Shown in pieces: positions 1 through 8,114 of a DNA stretch of 64,000 nucleotides (positions within the stretch are counted from its first letter, which is position 1; each line of letters starts with the position of its first letter). The stretch comes from Psychrobacillus sp. FSL K6-2836. Lineage in GTDB: Bacteria; Bacillota; Bacilli; Bacillales_A; Planococcaceae. The stretch is from NCBI RefSeq assembly GCF_038003085.1, contig NZ_JBBOOM010000001.1, forward strand, positions 3,844,001 through 3,908,000, read 5' to 3'. The position numbers and the translations under genes were made by a program. The notes below the pieces were generated by a model. The model was not told the DNA's origin, ran no database searches, and worked only from the letters and a program-made list of their open reading frames with translations.

Positions 1-1076
1 ATCCAAATACGAACAAGCCTAATGGGTTATTGCTGGAAACTGCATCAACGATCATTTCCAAGCATATTCCAGAAAAGAGTTACGGACAATTAAAGAGTGC
101 CTTACAAGCGGGCTTGCAACAAGCTATTCGTTTAGGCTTAACGAGTATTCATACTAATGACCCGAATTATCTAGGAGGTGCGCGACAAACATACAGATTA
201 TTTGATGAACTTATCAATCATGAGGGAATAGGGCCTCGTAGTAATCTATTAATAGATTATGATTATTTAGAGGAAATGGTGACTTCTGGAATGAGCACTG
301 GATATGGAAATGACAAGGTTAGAATAGGAGCCATTAAATTATTTGCTGATGGTGCATTAGGTGGTAGGACAGCTCATCTATCGGAGCCTTATCTAGATGA
401 TCCATGTAATGTTGGCAACGCGATGTACGATAATGAAGTCTTATTTCAACTAATACGTGACATTAGACTGCAAAATATGCCTGTAGCAATACATACGATT
501 GGGGATCAGGCACTTATTAATGTCCTTGATATTTTAGATCAATTTAAACCGTCCAAATATCGCGATAGGCTCATTCATGTTTCTATATTGAATGAACAAT
601 TAATCCAAAGATTAAGCAGTCCTCATCGAATGGTTGATCTGCAGCCTAAATTTGTTTCAAGTGATTATCCTTGGATTGAGGATAGACTCGGAAAACATAG
701 AGCTAGGTTTGCGTATCCTTTTAAAAGCCTCCTAGATAAAGGAGTAATAAGTGCTGGAGGCTCAGATGCTCCAATTGAACCTTTAAATCCGTTATTAGGT
801 ATTCATGCGGCTATAACTAGAAGGAAGGCTGGAGAAAGCCATAATGGCTATAATGAGTCAGAAAAATTGTCTATGTATGAAGCCATTCATTTATTCACAG
901 TGGGGGGCGCCTACGCAACCAATGAAGAAAATTTGAAAGGAACATTAGAACGGGGCAAGTTGGGTGATATGACCATTTTATCTAAAGACCCTTTTCAAAT
1001 GGAAAGTCCCGATGAATTATTGACTACCGAAACGGAAATGACCGTTATTGGAGGAGAAGTAAGGTACCAGAGATAA
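1..1076 (+). CDS. Amidohydrolase family protein (YtcJ-like), 5' end outside window
   Basis: The reading frame is open from the left edge (frame 3), so the N-terminal part, including the first metal-binding histidines, lies outside the window. The visible part has the order expected of amidohydrolase family 3 (YtcJ/NfdA-like metal-dependent hydrolases): a GLLLETA segment at the edge, KLFADGALGGRTA, the VAIHTIGDQA histidine motif, HVSI, QPKF and the late metal-ligand segment GGSDAPIEPLNP. It ends with the beta-sandwich return GTLERGKLGDMTIL typical of the superfamily. The enzymes are cytoplasmic and hydrolyse amide or imide bonds; the substrate cannot be read from sequence. A sodium/amino-acid symporter gene follows after 24 bp, suggesting co-transcription and a possible uptake-plus-hydrolysis pair, which is inference. 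The family assignment is secure, the substrate unknown. Confidence 0.85.
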   Translation, partial: PNTNKPNGLLLETASTIISKHIPEKSYGQLKSALQAGLQQAIRLGLTSIHTNDPNYLGGARQTYRLFDELINHEGIGPRSNLLIDYDYLEEMVTSGMSTGYGNDKVRIGAIKLFADGALGGRTAHLSEPYLDDPCNVGNAMYDNEVLFQLIRDIRLQNMPVAIHTIGDQALINVLDILDQFKPSKYRDRLIHVSILNEQLIQRLSSPHRMVDLQPKFVSSDYPWIEDRLGKHRARFAYPFKSLLDKGVISAGGSDAPIEPLNPLLGIHAAITRRKAGESHNGYNESEKLSMYEAIHLFTVGGAYATNEENLKGTLERGKLGDMTILSKDPFQMESPDELLTTETEMTVIGGEVRYQR

Positions 1077-1100
1077 GCACATAAAAATAAGAGAGGGGTT

Positions 1101-2573
1101 ATGCTTTTGGATGCAATACTGGAAACGATTGTTGGTTGGTTATGGGGATTACCACTAATATTTACAGTTCTTTTTGTAGGTTTATATTTTACAATTGGAA
1201 GTAAACTTTTTCAGTTTAGTTATTTGCCTCATATTTTTAAAGAAACATTTGGGAAGGTTTTTGGAAAAAAAGATAAAACGGAAGATACAAAAGGAATATT
1301 AACACCATTCCAAGCTGTGGCTACTGCTATTGGGGGAAGTGTGGGGGTAGGGAATATCGGTGGTGTTGCTACTGCAATTGCCATTGGTGGACCTGGAGCA
1401 GTTTTTTGGATGTGGATTACGGCACTCCTAGGTATGATTACAAAAACGGTTGAAGTAACATTATCTGTGTACTACCGAAATACGGATGAAAAAGGCAATC
1501 CATATGGAGGACCAACTTACTATATGGAAAAAGGTCTTGGTGAGGAAAAGAATTTTAAGTATTGGAAGGTTCCAGCAATCCTATTTGGCTTAGGTATTTT
1601 CACTACATTTTTTATCACACTTCAAAATTATACGATTTCAGAAGCAGTTAGCTCTACATTTGATATTGGAATGATACCCGCCTCGTTTATTTATTTAACG
1701 ATTATTTATATTATTATTTACGGTGGCATTAAACGGGTTGGTGAGATTGCTTCTTTGCTCGTTCCGTTTATGTGTTTGTTCTATGTGATCGCTGGACTTT
1801 TTATCATTTTTAAAAATTACTCCGAAATCATACCTGTTTTTTCCTTAATATTTGATAGTGCTTTTTCTGGAATGGCGGCAGTAGGTGGGTTCACCGGAGC
1901 GGCAATTGCTCAGGTAATTCGTATGGGTGTTGCTCGTGCGGTTTATAGTAATGAGGCTGGTTGGGGTACTTCACCAATGATCCACTCAACAGCTAAGACT
2001 GCCCATCCTGTGAAGCAAGGAATGTGGGGTGCGATGGAGGTATTCGCGGATACGATTATCGTATGTACTATCACTGCGTTTACAATTATTATAACAGGTG
2101 CATGGTCTTCAGGTTTAGATGGTGCGGCTCTAACATTATCTGCTTTTGAAATTGGAATTGGAGAGTTTGGTAGATATATAATAACAATCTCCATCTTCTT
2201 ATTCGGACTAACCACTTCTACAGGTTGGTATACGTATTATGAAATATTGTTAAGACATGTATTTAATAATGAAAAGAAGCTTGCATTGAAGTACAAAATA
2301 TTAACATTGTTCAAATGGTTATATCCTATTCCAGGTTCATTAATGGTAATTTATGCAGTAATGAACGATATGCCTGGAAAAGCGGTTTGGTATTTTGCGG
2401 ATATTACAACAGCTATCCCGACTTTCGTTAACTTAATCGTTATATTGTTTTTAAGTAAAAAATTCTTCGAGCTGCTAAGAGACTACAAAGCTAGATACTT
2501 AAATATAGGAATTGTAGACCCGAACTTTAGCGTGTTTTACGAGGATAAGGTAAAAAAAGGAAATAGAAAATAG
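1101..2573 (+). CDS. Sodium:alanine/glycine symporter family protein (AgcS family)
   Basis: A 490-residue integral membrane protein of the usual family length. It imports a small amino acid (alanine, glycine or glutamine in characterised members) with sodium. Family signatures are visible: GGSVGVGNIGGVATA near residues 78-92, followed by IGGPGAVFWMWITALLGM, and NEAGWGTSPMIHSTAKT near residue 284. About ten hydrophobic segments alternate with short loops, and the C-terminus is basic. The ATG at 1101 is preceded by the ribosome site GAGAGGGG. The gene lies 24 bp after the amidohydrolase and is followed at once by a rho-independent terminator, so the two probably form one transcript. Substrate specificity is not resolved; AlsT-like is one option. 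Confidence 0.92.
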   Translation: MLLDAILETIVGWLWGLPLIFTVLFVGLYFTIGSKLFQFSYLPHIFKETFGKVFGKKDKTEDTKGILTPFQAVATAIGGSVGVGNIGGVATAIAIGGPGAVFWMWITALLGMITKTVEVTLSVYYRNTDEKGNPYGGPTYYMEKGLGEEKNFKYWKVPAILFGLGIFTTFFITLQNYTISEAVSSTFDIGMIPASFIYLTIIYIIIYGGIKRVGEIASLLVPFMCLFYVIAGLFIIFKNYSEIIPVFSLIFDSAFSGMAAVGGFTGAAIAQVIRMGVARAVYSNEAGWGTSPMIHSTAKTAHPVKQGMWGAMEVFADTIIVCTITAFTIIITGAWSSGLDGAALTLSAFEIGIGEFGRYIITISIFLFGLTTSTGWYTYYEILLRHVFNNEKKLALKYKILTLFKWLYPIPGSLMVIYAVMNDMPGKAVWYFADITTAIPTFVNLIVILFLSKKFFELLRDYKARYLNIGIVDPNFSVFYEDKVKKGNRK

Positions 2574-2580
2574 TTAATAC

Positions 2581-2615
2581 AAAAGACAAGTCGTTGAAAA
2601 CACGGCTTGTCTTTT
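2581..2615 (+). terminator. Rho-independent terminator after the symporter
   Basis: The stem AAAAGACAAG with CTTGTCTTTT is closed by a short loop and followed by a T-rich tail. It separates the amidohydrolase-symporter unit from the sigma-B-type gene downstream. Confidence 0.85.
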
Positions 2616-2647
2616 ATGTGTTTTTTAATAAAAAATACTTTTTTTGT

Positions 2648-2672
2648 GTTTATTTCGTTTATAACCGGGAAA
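2648..2672 (+). promoter_or_regulatory. Sigma-B-type promoter for the GsiB-like gene
   Basis: GTTTAT at 2648-2653 and GGGAAA at 2667-2672 are separated by 13 bp. This matches the general-stress sigma-B consensus (GTTTWW, 12-15 bp, GGGWAW). It lies 51 bp upstream of the start codon of a GsiB-like stress protein, a gene class classically controlled by sigma-B. No sigma-A type -10 element is placed as well. Confidence 0.8.
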
Positions 2673-2723
2673 CTAGAAAGTGAGCCTATGAAGCTCAAAA
2701 AAATTAAAGGAGGAATTACAAGA

Positions 2724-2966
2724 ATGCCAAACAACCAGGACAAACGCAACAGAAACAACAATCCAAATGAGTCAGTTAATGAAGCGGGACGTAACGGCCG
2801 GGAAGCAACCTCCAATAATCATGAAAATGAGTTTTATGAAGAATTAGGTCGCAAGGGTGGAGAAGCCCGGAACAATCTAAATGACTTTGATAAGGAAAGT
2901 CATGAAAATCCTGATGAAAAAAACAAAAAAAGAAATGAAGACGATTATAACTCGATCAATAGTTAA
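2724..2966 (+). CDS. GsiB-like general stress protein with two KGG repeats
   Basis: An 80-residue, very hydrophilic protein rich in Asn, Glu, Lys and Asp and without Cys or Trp. Residues 22-41 (GRNGREATSNNHENEFYEEL) and 42-61 (starting GRKGGEA) are two copies of the roughly 20-residue repeat of B. subtilis GsiB and YciG-type KGG proteins; B. subtilis GsiB carries more copies. Such hydrophilin-like proteins accumulate under heat, salt and starvation stress. The ATG at 2724 follows AAAGGAGG with good spacing; the longer in-frame extension from 2607 would start inside the terminator and run through the promoter, so it is rejected. The gene is monocistronic between a sigma-B promoter and a strong terminator. 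Family is likely; the protective mechanism is not known. Confidence 0.8.
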   Translation: MPNNQDKRNRNNNPNESVNEAGRNGREATSNNHENEFYEELGRKGGEARNNLNDFDKESHENPDEKNKKRNEDDYNSINS

Positions 2967-3001
2967 AAACTAAAAGTCAATAAAACTAAATAATAATTTA
3001 G

Positions 3002-3040
3002 AGGATGCATGAAGCCAATATGGCTTCGTGCATCCTTTAT
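3002..3040 (+). terminator. Rho-independent terminator after the GsiB-like gene
   Basis: AGGATGCATGAAGCC pairs with GGCTTCGTGCATCCT around a 5-nt loop (15 bp with one G-U pair), followed by TTTATATTTT. The ATG at 3028 lies inside the descending arm, which argues against it being a start codon for the next gene. Confidence 0.9.
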
Positions 3041-3135
3041 ATTTTCCCAAAACCTTTCGATTGAAATCAAACTCCTATTATCCTATAGTGTATCTTGTTG
3101 AAATAGTAAAAATAAAGGGGAAGTCAAGAAACTAT

Positions 3136-3693
3136 ATGTTAAGTAGATACACTAATAAATATATTGAAAAGGTTATCAGATCTATTATGAAAACAGTTAG
3201 GATAGATTTGGAATTAAGACAAGACCATTCTGGTATTAATATGAGTTACAACTTCATTGGACACTATATAGGTGTGGATTTTGAGCGGTTAGTAAGTTCG
3301 TGGGAAGAAATTCAAGCACTTGTTTCGTTAGAATTATATATAAAAATATTAACTATTCATGAATTAGGTCACGCAATGGATCGGCAAGATTTACTTGAAT
3401 CGTTAGAGCGGACTATCGAAATTTTCCAGACCAAAAAGCGTTATTTAGTAAGTGAGATTCATAAGAATAGAGAGTTACTTGCAATGCTAATAGACGAACA
3501 TGAGATGAATATTGCATTTGAACAAACAGCTTGGATAAATGCGGAAATGCTTAACGAAAAATTTAGTCTGATTGATCATTCAAGTTTTGTGTTAGTGAAG
3601 AAACATAGTTTAGAATCCTATCAAAAATTATATTTAGAGGATTTAAAATTATACGAGACTCTCTTAGAAAGCCTAAACGAAAAAACCGCATAA
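3136..3693 (+). CDS. Putative small zinc metallopeptidase-like protein (HELGH)
   Basis: A 185-residue protein of unrecognised family. Residues 75-79 read HELGH, the HExxH zincin motif, followed by AMDRQDL. About 50 residues later comes EQTAWINAE (residues 129-137), an E-x-x-A-W arrangement seen as the third zinc ligand in several small zincins. There is no signal peptide or membrane segment, so a cytoplasmic location is expected. The ATG at 3136 is chosen because the earlier ATG at 3028 lies within the upstream terminator hairpin; the best ribosome site, AAGGGG, is about 15 nt upstream and so weak. A GTG at 3087 is possible. It sits between two sigma-B-type genes and runs directly into the second promoter. 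Protease activity is inferred from the motif only. Confidence 0.6.
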   Translation: MLSRYTNKYIEKVIRSIMKTVRIDLELRQDHSGINMSYNFIGHYIGVDFERLVSSWEEIQALVSLELYIKILTIHELGHAMDRQDLLESLERTIEIFQTKKRYLVSEIHKNRELLAMLIDEHEMNIAFEQTAWINAEMLNEKFSLIDHSSFVLVKKHSLESYQKLYLEDLKLYETLLESLNEKTA

Positions 3694-3696
3694 TTT

Positions 3697-3721
3697 GTTT
3701 ATAACTATAAAGATAGGGAAT
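3697..3721 (+). promoter_or_regulatory. Sigma-B-type promoter for the 58-aa hydrophilic protein
   Basis: GTTTAT at 3697-3702 and GGGAAT at 3716-3721 are again separated by exactly 13 bp, the same geometry as the promoter at 2648. It begins right after the stop codon of the HELGH gene and lies 51 bp upstream of the next start codon. Confidence 0.78.
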
Positions 3722-3772
3722 CCATTAACTATCACAAATTATAAAATTTTTAAAAAGAGGAGAGTATCCAAA

Positions 3773-3949
3773 ATGCCTAACCAAAATGAAGAAAAGCGAT
3801 ACAGTGAAGATCCTAACACAACACAGGAGCAACCAAGTAAAATCGAAGAAATAGAAAAAAGAAAAGAAAACGATAAAGATGGACAAGAAGATGGAAACTA
3901 CAAAGAAGATACGATCAGTACAGAAGAAGACGGTGGCTTGCGTCGATAA
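3773..3949 (+). CDS. Small acidic hydrophilic protein, probable general stress protein
   Basis: A 58-residue protein made almost entirely of Glu, Asp, Lys, Asn, Gln and Ser, with no hydrophobic stretch; it begins MPNQNEEKRYSED and ends GGLRR. The start resembles that of the GsiB-like protein (MPNNQDKR), but no KGG repeat is present. It is predicted to be disordered. The ATG at 3773 follows AGAGGAGAG with normal spacing; the longer frame from 3695 would include the sigma-B promoter and is rejected. Its own promoter and terminator make it a single-gene unit. I do not recognise a named family; a stress-induced hydrophilin is inferred from composition and promoter. Confidence 0.6.
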   Translation: MPNQNEEKRYSEDPNTTQEQPSKIEEIEKRKENDKDGQEDGNYKEDTISTEEDGGLRR

Positions 3950-3965
3950 TTATTAAGACAGTTTT

Positions 3966-4014
3966 AAAGAGATGCACCTGATCAATTGCCGATTAGGCGC
4001 ATCTCTTTTGTTGT
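3966..4014 (+). terminator. Rho-independent terminator
   Basis: AAAGAGATGC and GCATCTCTTT form a long stem with an additional inner helix (CCTgATC with GATtAGG), followed by TTTTGTTGT. It closes the small stress-gene unit before ysoA. Confidence 0.85.
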
Positions 4015-4114
4015 ATTCAAAATTTCTAACCAGATTGTATTAGTGCACAAAGAAAAAATGATATAGTATATATAATTAAGTACATAGATTAGCTAGTGAG
4101 GGTGGCGAATTACG

Positions 4115-5113
4115 TTGAAAAAAAAGAATCATCCAATTCTAAAGGATGAAAACGTCATTTTATTTCCTGGAATGATCGAAAATTATGTTGAAAATGGGCT
4201 TAAATTTGCTGAAGAGAACAATTTTGTGGAAGCGGTGTCTTGTTTTGATGAGGCTAACAAATATAAAGAATTAAGTGATATGGTACAAAGCGTTTATATA
4301 CTTTCATTACTAGAAACAGGTAGAGCATTAGATGCGAAGAAAATATGTGAAACTCTTTACGAAAAGAAATCCCCTTTTTTCGAGCAGGTAATAGAATTAT
4401 ATTTGACAATTTTGCTAGATCTAAAAGAATACAAACAATTAAACGAAGTGTTAAATGGGTTGATGAAAGATTCGACATACACTTTTCAACAAAAGAAAAA
4501 TTTTAAACAACTAAAAGAACTGAGCATCAAGATGTTAACAGATACTACATATTCGTCAGATGAAGACGTGCAGACCAAATTTGATAGTGAACAGTTTAAG
4601 CTTAGTCACTTTAAAAAACTACCTTATGGCATGCAGGAACAATTATTGCAAGAGGCATTTCAAACAGATATTATGGAGATAACTAAGGAAATCATCACTA
4701 TTATCGAAAGCTCAGACATAATCCCTACTATTAAATCACTTGCACTTTTACTACTTGGTGCTGCCGGAGTGCATAACGAAGTTACCGTTGAAAAATTTGG
4801 TTTTAAAGAAACTATTATTCCAACAGCACCACCGGAACATACTGCTGTAGATCGAGTAGAACCCATAAAGCGTTATATAGAGAACACGTTAGAAAAAGAT
4901 CCAACAAAGCTTCAAATGACGTTGGAAATGGTTCATCGACATGCTTATGCCTTGTTTCCATTTGATTGGGTAGGATATACTAATGAAATAGTAGCTAACA
5001 GATACATTGAATATGTGGATGTGTTATTTGGTAATCGAGAATTACGGTCAGATGAGTTCATAGAGTTGCTCATTGTATTGGAAGAATCACTAGAATTTTT
5101 GAGTTATGAATAA
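4115..5113 (+). CDS. ysoA: TPR-like helical repeat protein YsoA
   Basis: A 332-residue soluble protein starting with TTG at 4115 after GTGAGGGTGG. The first half is built of helix pairs resembling tetratricopeptide repeats (for example GLKFAEENNFVEAVSCFDEA near residues 29-48 and a further unit near ALDAKKICETLY), while the C-terminal half is mixed helical. There is no catalytic motif. Position directly upstream of tig-clpX-lonA matches B. subtilis ysoA, whose role is unknown, so the name rests on synteny plus the TPR-like fold. A scaffold or adaptor role would be expected from the repeats but is not demonstrated. It is separated from tig by a promoter, so the two are probably independently transcribed. 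Confidence 0.75.
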   Translation: MKKKNHPILKDENVILFPGMIENYVENGLKFAEENNFVEAVSCFDEANKYKELSDMVQSVYILSLLETGRALDAKKICETLYEKKSPFFEQVIELYLTILLDLKEYKQLNEVLNGLMKDSTYTFQQKKNFKQLKELSIKMLTDTTYSSDEDVQTKFDSEQFKLSHFKKLPYGMQEQLLQEAFQTDIMEITKEIITIIESSDIIPTIKSLALLLLGAAGVHNEVTVEKFGFKETIIPTAPPEHTAVDRVEPIKRYIENTLEKDPTKLQMTLEMVHRHAYALFPFDWVGYTNEIVANRYIEYVDVLFGNRELRSDEFIELLIVLEESLEFLSYE

Positions 5114-5115
5114 TG

Positions 5116-5143
5116 TTGAAACTCTAGTCAACTATGCTATAAT
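5116..5143 (+). promoter_or_regulatory. Sigma-A promoter upstream of tig
   Basis: TTGAAA at 5116-5121 and TATAAT at 5138-5143 with a 16-bp spacer, and a TGC extended -10 immediately before TATAAT. The leader to the tig start is about 90 nt. Confidence 0.7.
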
Positions 5144-5237
5144 ATACAAGTTGTCAATATAATTAGTGAAAAACTGTTCTGTATGAGTGTATACAGGCTG
5201 CTAAATTATTGTAAATTATTATTTGGAGGTAGAATAT

Positions 5238-6530
5238 ATGTCAATGGATTTGTCTGTAAAATGGGAAAAACAAGAAGGCAATAATGGTTTATTAACAGTA
5301 GAAGTTACTGCAGAAGAAGTAGCAAAAGGGTTAGATCAAGCATTTAAAAAAGTAGTTAAACAAATTAACGTACCAGGTTTCCGTAAAGGGAAAATGCCTC
5401 GTCCAATGTTCGAAAAAATGTATGGTGTAGAATCATTATTCCAAGATGCATTAGATATCATTCTTCCACATGCTTATGGGCATGCTGTTGAAGATGCTGG
5501 AATTGATCCAGTAGATCAACCAGAAATCGATATCGTAACGATGGAAAAGGGACAGCCTTTAGTTTTCACTGCTAAAGTTATTGTAAAACCAGAAGTAACT
5601 CTAGGAGACTATAAAGGTCTTGAAGTAACAAAATTAGAAGAAACTGTAACTGACGAAGAAATCGATGAGCAACTACAAAGCCAACAAAATCGTTTAGCTG
5701 AATTAGTTGTAAAAGAAGATGCAATCGTTGAAGGTGATACTGCAGTAATCGACTTCGAAGGATTCGTTGATGAAGTTGCATTTGAAGGTGGAGCTGGGAC
5801 AGATTATCCATTAGAAATCGGTTCTAACTCATTCATCCCTGGCTTCGAAGAGCAATTAGTTGGTTCAAAAACTGGAGATGCGAAAGATGTAGAAGTAACA
5901 TTCCCAGAAGAGTACCATGCTGCTGAGTTAGCTGGTAAAGCTGCTACATTTAAAGTAACTATTAAAGAAGTTAAAGGTAAAGAACTACCTGAACTTAATG
6001 ATGACTTTGCTAAAGAAGTTGACGCTGAAGTAGATGGTATTGACGCTTTACGTGCTAAACTGAAAGAAGTAACTGCTGAAGAGAAAAAACAATTAGCTGC
6101 TCAAACGCTTCGTGATACATTAGTTGAAGCTGCTGCTGCAAATGCAACAATTGATATTCCTCAAGCAATGATCGCATCTGAAACTGACCGCATGCTACAA
6201 GAATTTGGTCAACGTTTAGAGCAACAAGGTATGAACCTAGATCTTTACTATCAATTCTCAGGTCAAGATGAAGAAGCATTACGTGCACAAATGACAGAAG
6301 ATGCAAATAACCGAGTTAAGGTTTCATTAACTGTTGAAGCAATTGCTAAACAAGAAAATATTGAAGTTTCTGAAGAAGATATAAATGCAGAGTTAGAAAA
6401 AATGAGCGCACAATTCAACATGAAGATTGAAGATATTAAACGTGCACTTGGTGGTACTGACGTTCTTGCAAACGATCTACGTTTTGCAAAAACAATTGAA
6501 TTCTTAGTGGATAACGCTAAAATTTCTTAA
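5238..6530 (+). CDS. tig: Trigger factor (ribosome-associated chaperone, PPIase)
   Basis: 430 residues, close to the family norm (B. subtilis 424). The N-terminal ribosome-binding domain carries the signature GFRKGKMPR at residues 47-55, which docks to ribosomal protein L23 at the exit tunnel. A central FKBP-like peptidyl-prolyl isomerase domain follows (around residues 150-245, beginning near [14 protein letters not shown]), and then the all-helical chaperone arms. The ATG at 5238 follows TTGGAGGT at 5222-5229; the in-frame TTG at 5223 lies within that site and is rejected. Trigger factor shields nascent chains in the cytoplasm. Located upstream of clpX and lonA as in many Bacillales, with its own promoter and terminator. 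Confidence 0.97.
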   Translation: MSMDLSVKWEKQEGNNGLLTVEVTAEEVAKGLDQAFKKVVKQINVPGFRKGKMPRPMFEKMYGVESLFQDALDIILPHAYGHAVEDAGIDPVDQPEIDIVTMEKGQPLVFTAKVIVKPEVTLGDYKGLEVTKLEETVTDEEIDEQLQSQQNRLAELVVKEDAIVEGDTAVIDFEGFVDEVAFEGGAGTDYPLEIGSNSFIPGFEEQLVGSKTGDAKDVEVTFPEEYHAAELAGKAATFKVTIKEVKGKELPELNDDFAKEVDAEVDGIDALRAKLKEVTAEEKKQLAAQTLRDTLVEAAAANATIDIPQAMIASETDRMLQEFGQRLEQQGMNLDLYYQFSGQDEEALRAQMTEDANNRVKVSLTVEAIAKQENIEVSEEDINAELEKMSAQFNMKIEDIKRALGGTDVLANDLRFAKTIEFLVDNAKIS

Positions 6531-6558
6531 TTTCAAATCCATACGTGATTAATACTAA

Positions 6559-6598
6559 TAGAGCAAGGTACAGCACTTAAAACTGTGCCTTGTTCTAT
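6559..6598 (+). terminator. Rho-independent terminator after tig
   Basis: AGAGCAAGGTACAG pairs with CTGTGCCTTGTTCT (14 bp with G-U pairs) around a loop of about 9 nt. The T-tract is weak, so partial read-through into clpX is possible. Confidence 0.7.
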
Positions 6599-6646
6599 CA
6601 TATACATAGCATTTTATATATTAAAATACATACTTAAACGTATTAT

Positions 6647-6675
6647 TTGATTACTTGATGAGAATCTTGTAACAT
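6647..6675 (+). promoter_or_regulatory. Candidate sigma-A promoter for clpX
   Basis: TTGATT at 6647-6652 and TAACAT at 6670-6675 are 17 bp apart, just upstream of the clpX ribosome site. The -10 is imperfect, so this is tentative. Confidence 0.4.
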
Positions 6676-6700
6676 AATTGCTTGAATAGGGGTGAATATT

Positions 6701-7969
6701 TTGTTCAAATTCAATGATGAAAAAGGGAACTTAAAATGTTCTTTTTGTGGTAAGCCACAAGAACAAGTTCGTAAGTTAGTAGCAGGACCTGGCGTATATA
6801 TTTGTGACGAATGTATCGATCTTTGTTCTGAGATTGTAGAAGAAGAGCTAGGAATTGAAGAAGAAGTAGAGTTTAAAGAAGTTCCAAAACCAAAAGAAAT
6901 TTTAGCTATTTTAGATGAATATGTAATTGGACAAGAACGAGCAAAAAAATCACTTGCAGTAGCTGTTTATAACCATTACAAGCGCATCAATTCAAATAGT
7001 GTAATCGATGAAGTAGAATTAGCTAAATCTAATATAGTATTAATAGGTCCTACTGGTAGTGGTAAAACATTACTAGCCCAAACACTTGCAAGAATTCTTA
7101 ACGTGCCATTTGCAATTGCAGATGCAACTTCGTTAACAGAAGCAGGATATGTAGGGGAAGATGTTGAGAATATCCTTTTAAAACTAATTCAATCAGCTGA
7201 CTATGATATCGAACGTGCTGAAAAAGGGATTATATATATTGATGAAATAGACAAAGTTGCTCGTAAATCTGAGAATCCATCTATTACACGTGATGTTTCT
7301 GGTGAAGGCGTACAACAAGCACTTCTAAAAATATTAGAAGGTACTGTTGCAAGCGTTCCTCCACAAGGTGGTCGTAAGCATCCTCATCAAGAATTTTTAC
7401 AAATCGATACAACGAATATTTTATTCGTCGTTGGTGGAGCTTTTGATGGTATCGAACAAATCATTAAACGTCGTTTAGGTGAAAAAGTAATTGGTTTCGG
7501 AGCAGATCCTAACAAAGTCGAAGTTGCAGAAGGTTCTGTACTTTCTCAACTAATACCAGAGGATTTATTGAAATTTGGTTTGATACCAGAATTCATTGGA
7601 CGTTTACCAGTACTAGCTAGCCTAGAGCAATTAGACGTGGATGCTTTAGTTCAAATTCTAACAGAGCCGAAAAATGCTCTTGCTAAGCAATATCAAAAAA
7701 TGATTGAATTGGATAATGTGAAGCTAACATTTGAAGAGGGTGCATTAGAAGCTATTGCTAAAGAAGCGATAGAACGAAAAACTGGTGCCCGTGGTCTTCG
7801 TTCTATTATCGAAAATATCATGCTTGATGTAATGTTTGAATTACCTTCAAGAGATGATATTGTAGAATGTGTAATAACGAAAGAATCTATTACAGAAAAA
7901 GCCAAACCTAAACTATTATTAGAGGATGGCACAGAATTAGAAAAAGATAATGAAAAAACATCGGCTTAA
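6701..7969 (+). CDS. clpX: ATP-dependent Clp protease ATP-binding subunit ClpX
   Basis: 422 residues, full length. The N-terminal zinc-binding domain has Cys13, Cys16, Cys35 and Cys38 (CSFC and CDEC) and binds substrates and adaptors. The AAA+ core has Walker A GPTGSGKT at residues 116-123, Walker [10 protein letters not shown] near 180 and the IGFG loop near 264 that docks ClpP. It unfolds tagged proteins and feeds them to ClpP. The start is TTG at 6701 (MFKFNDEKG as in other Bacilli); the GTG at 6692 overlaps the ribosome site AGGGGTG and is rejected. The next gene is lonA with no lonB between, unlike B. subtilis. A hairpin terminator separates clpX from lonA. Confidence 0.97.
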   Translation: MFKFNDEKGNLKCSFCGKPQEQVRKLVAGPGVYICDECIDLCSEIVEEELGIEEEVEFKEVPKPKEILAILDEYVIGQERAKKSLAVAVYNHYKRINSNSVIDEVELAKSNIVLIGPTGSGKTLLAQTLARILNVPFAIADATSLTEAGYVGEDVENILLKLIQSADYDIERAEKGIIYIDEIDKVARKSENPSITRDVSGEGVQQALLKILEGTVASVPPQGGRKHPHQEFLQIDTTNILFVVGGAFDGIEQIIKRRLGEKVIGFGADPNKVEVAEGSVLSQLIPEDLLKFGLIPEFIGRLPVLASLEQLDVDALVQILTEPKNALAKQYQKMIELDNVKLTFEEGALEAIAKEAIERKTGARGLRSIIENIMLDVMFELPSRDDIVECVITKESITEKAKPKLLLEDGTELEKDNEKTSA

Positions 7970-7981
7970 TTAGCCATTGAC

Positions 7982-8036
7982 AAAGCTGGCTTCCAATCTG
8001 CGCGTGCTTAGCGCATGCAAGGATGTCAGCTTTTTT
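7982..8036 (+). terminator. Long-hairpin terminator between clpX and lonA
   Basis: AAAGCTGgCtTCC pairs with GGaTGtCAGCTTT, with an additional inner stem TGCGC/GCGCA, followed by TTTTTT. The long arms may also read as an attenuator for lonA. It lies 79 bp upstream of the lonA start. Confidence 0.85.
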
Positions 8037-8114
8037 AACTTAATAGGAACTTTTTTTATCCGAAGCATTATTAATGAGTTATTCGGACAGAATAAGCTGG
8101 AGGTGACTACCCAA

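Noticed and set aside
3028-3135. Earlier ATG start for the HELGH protein
   Set aside because: The ATG at 3028 lies in the descending arm of a strong terminator hairpin and has no ribosome site.
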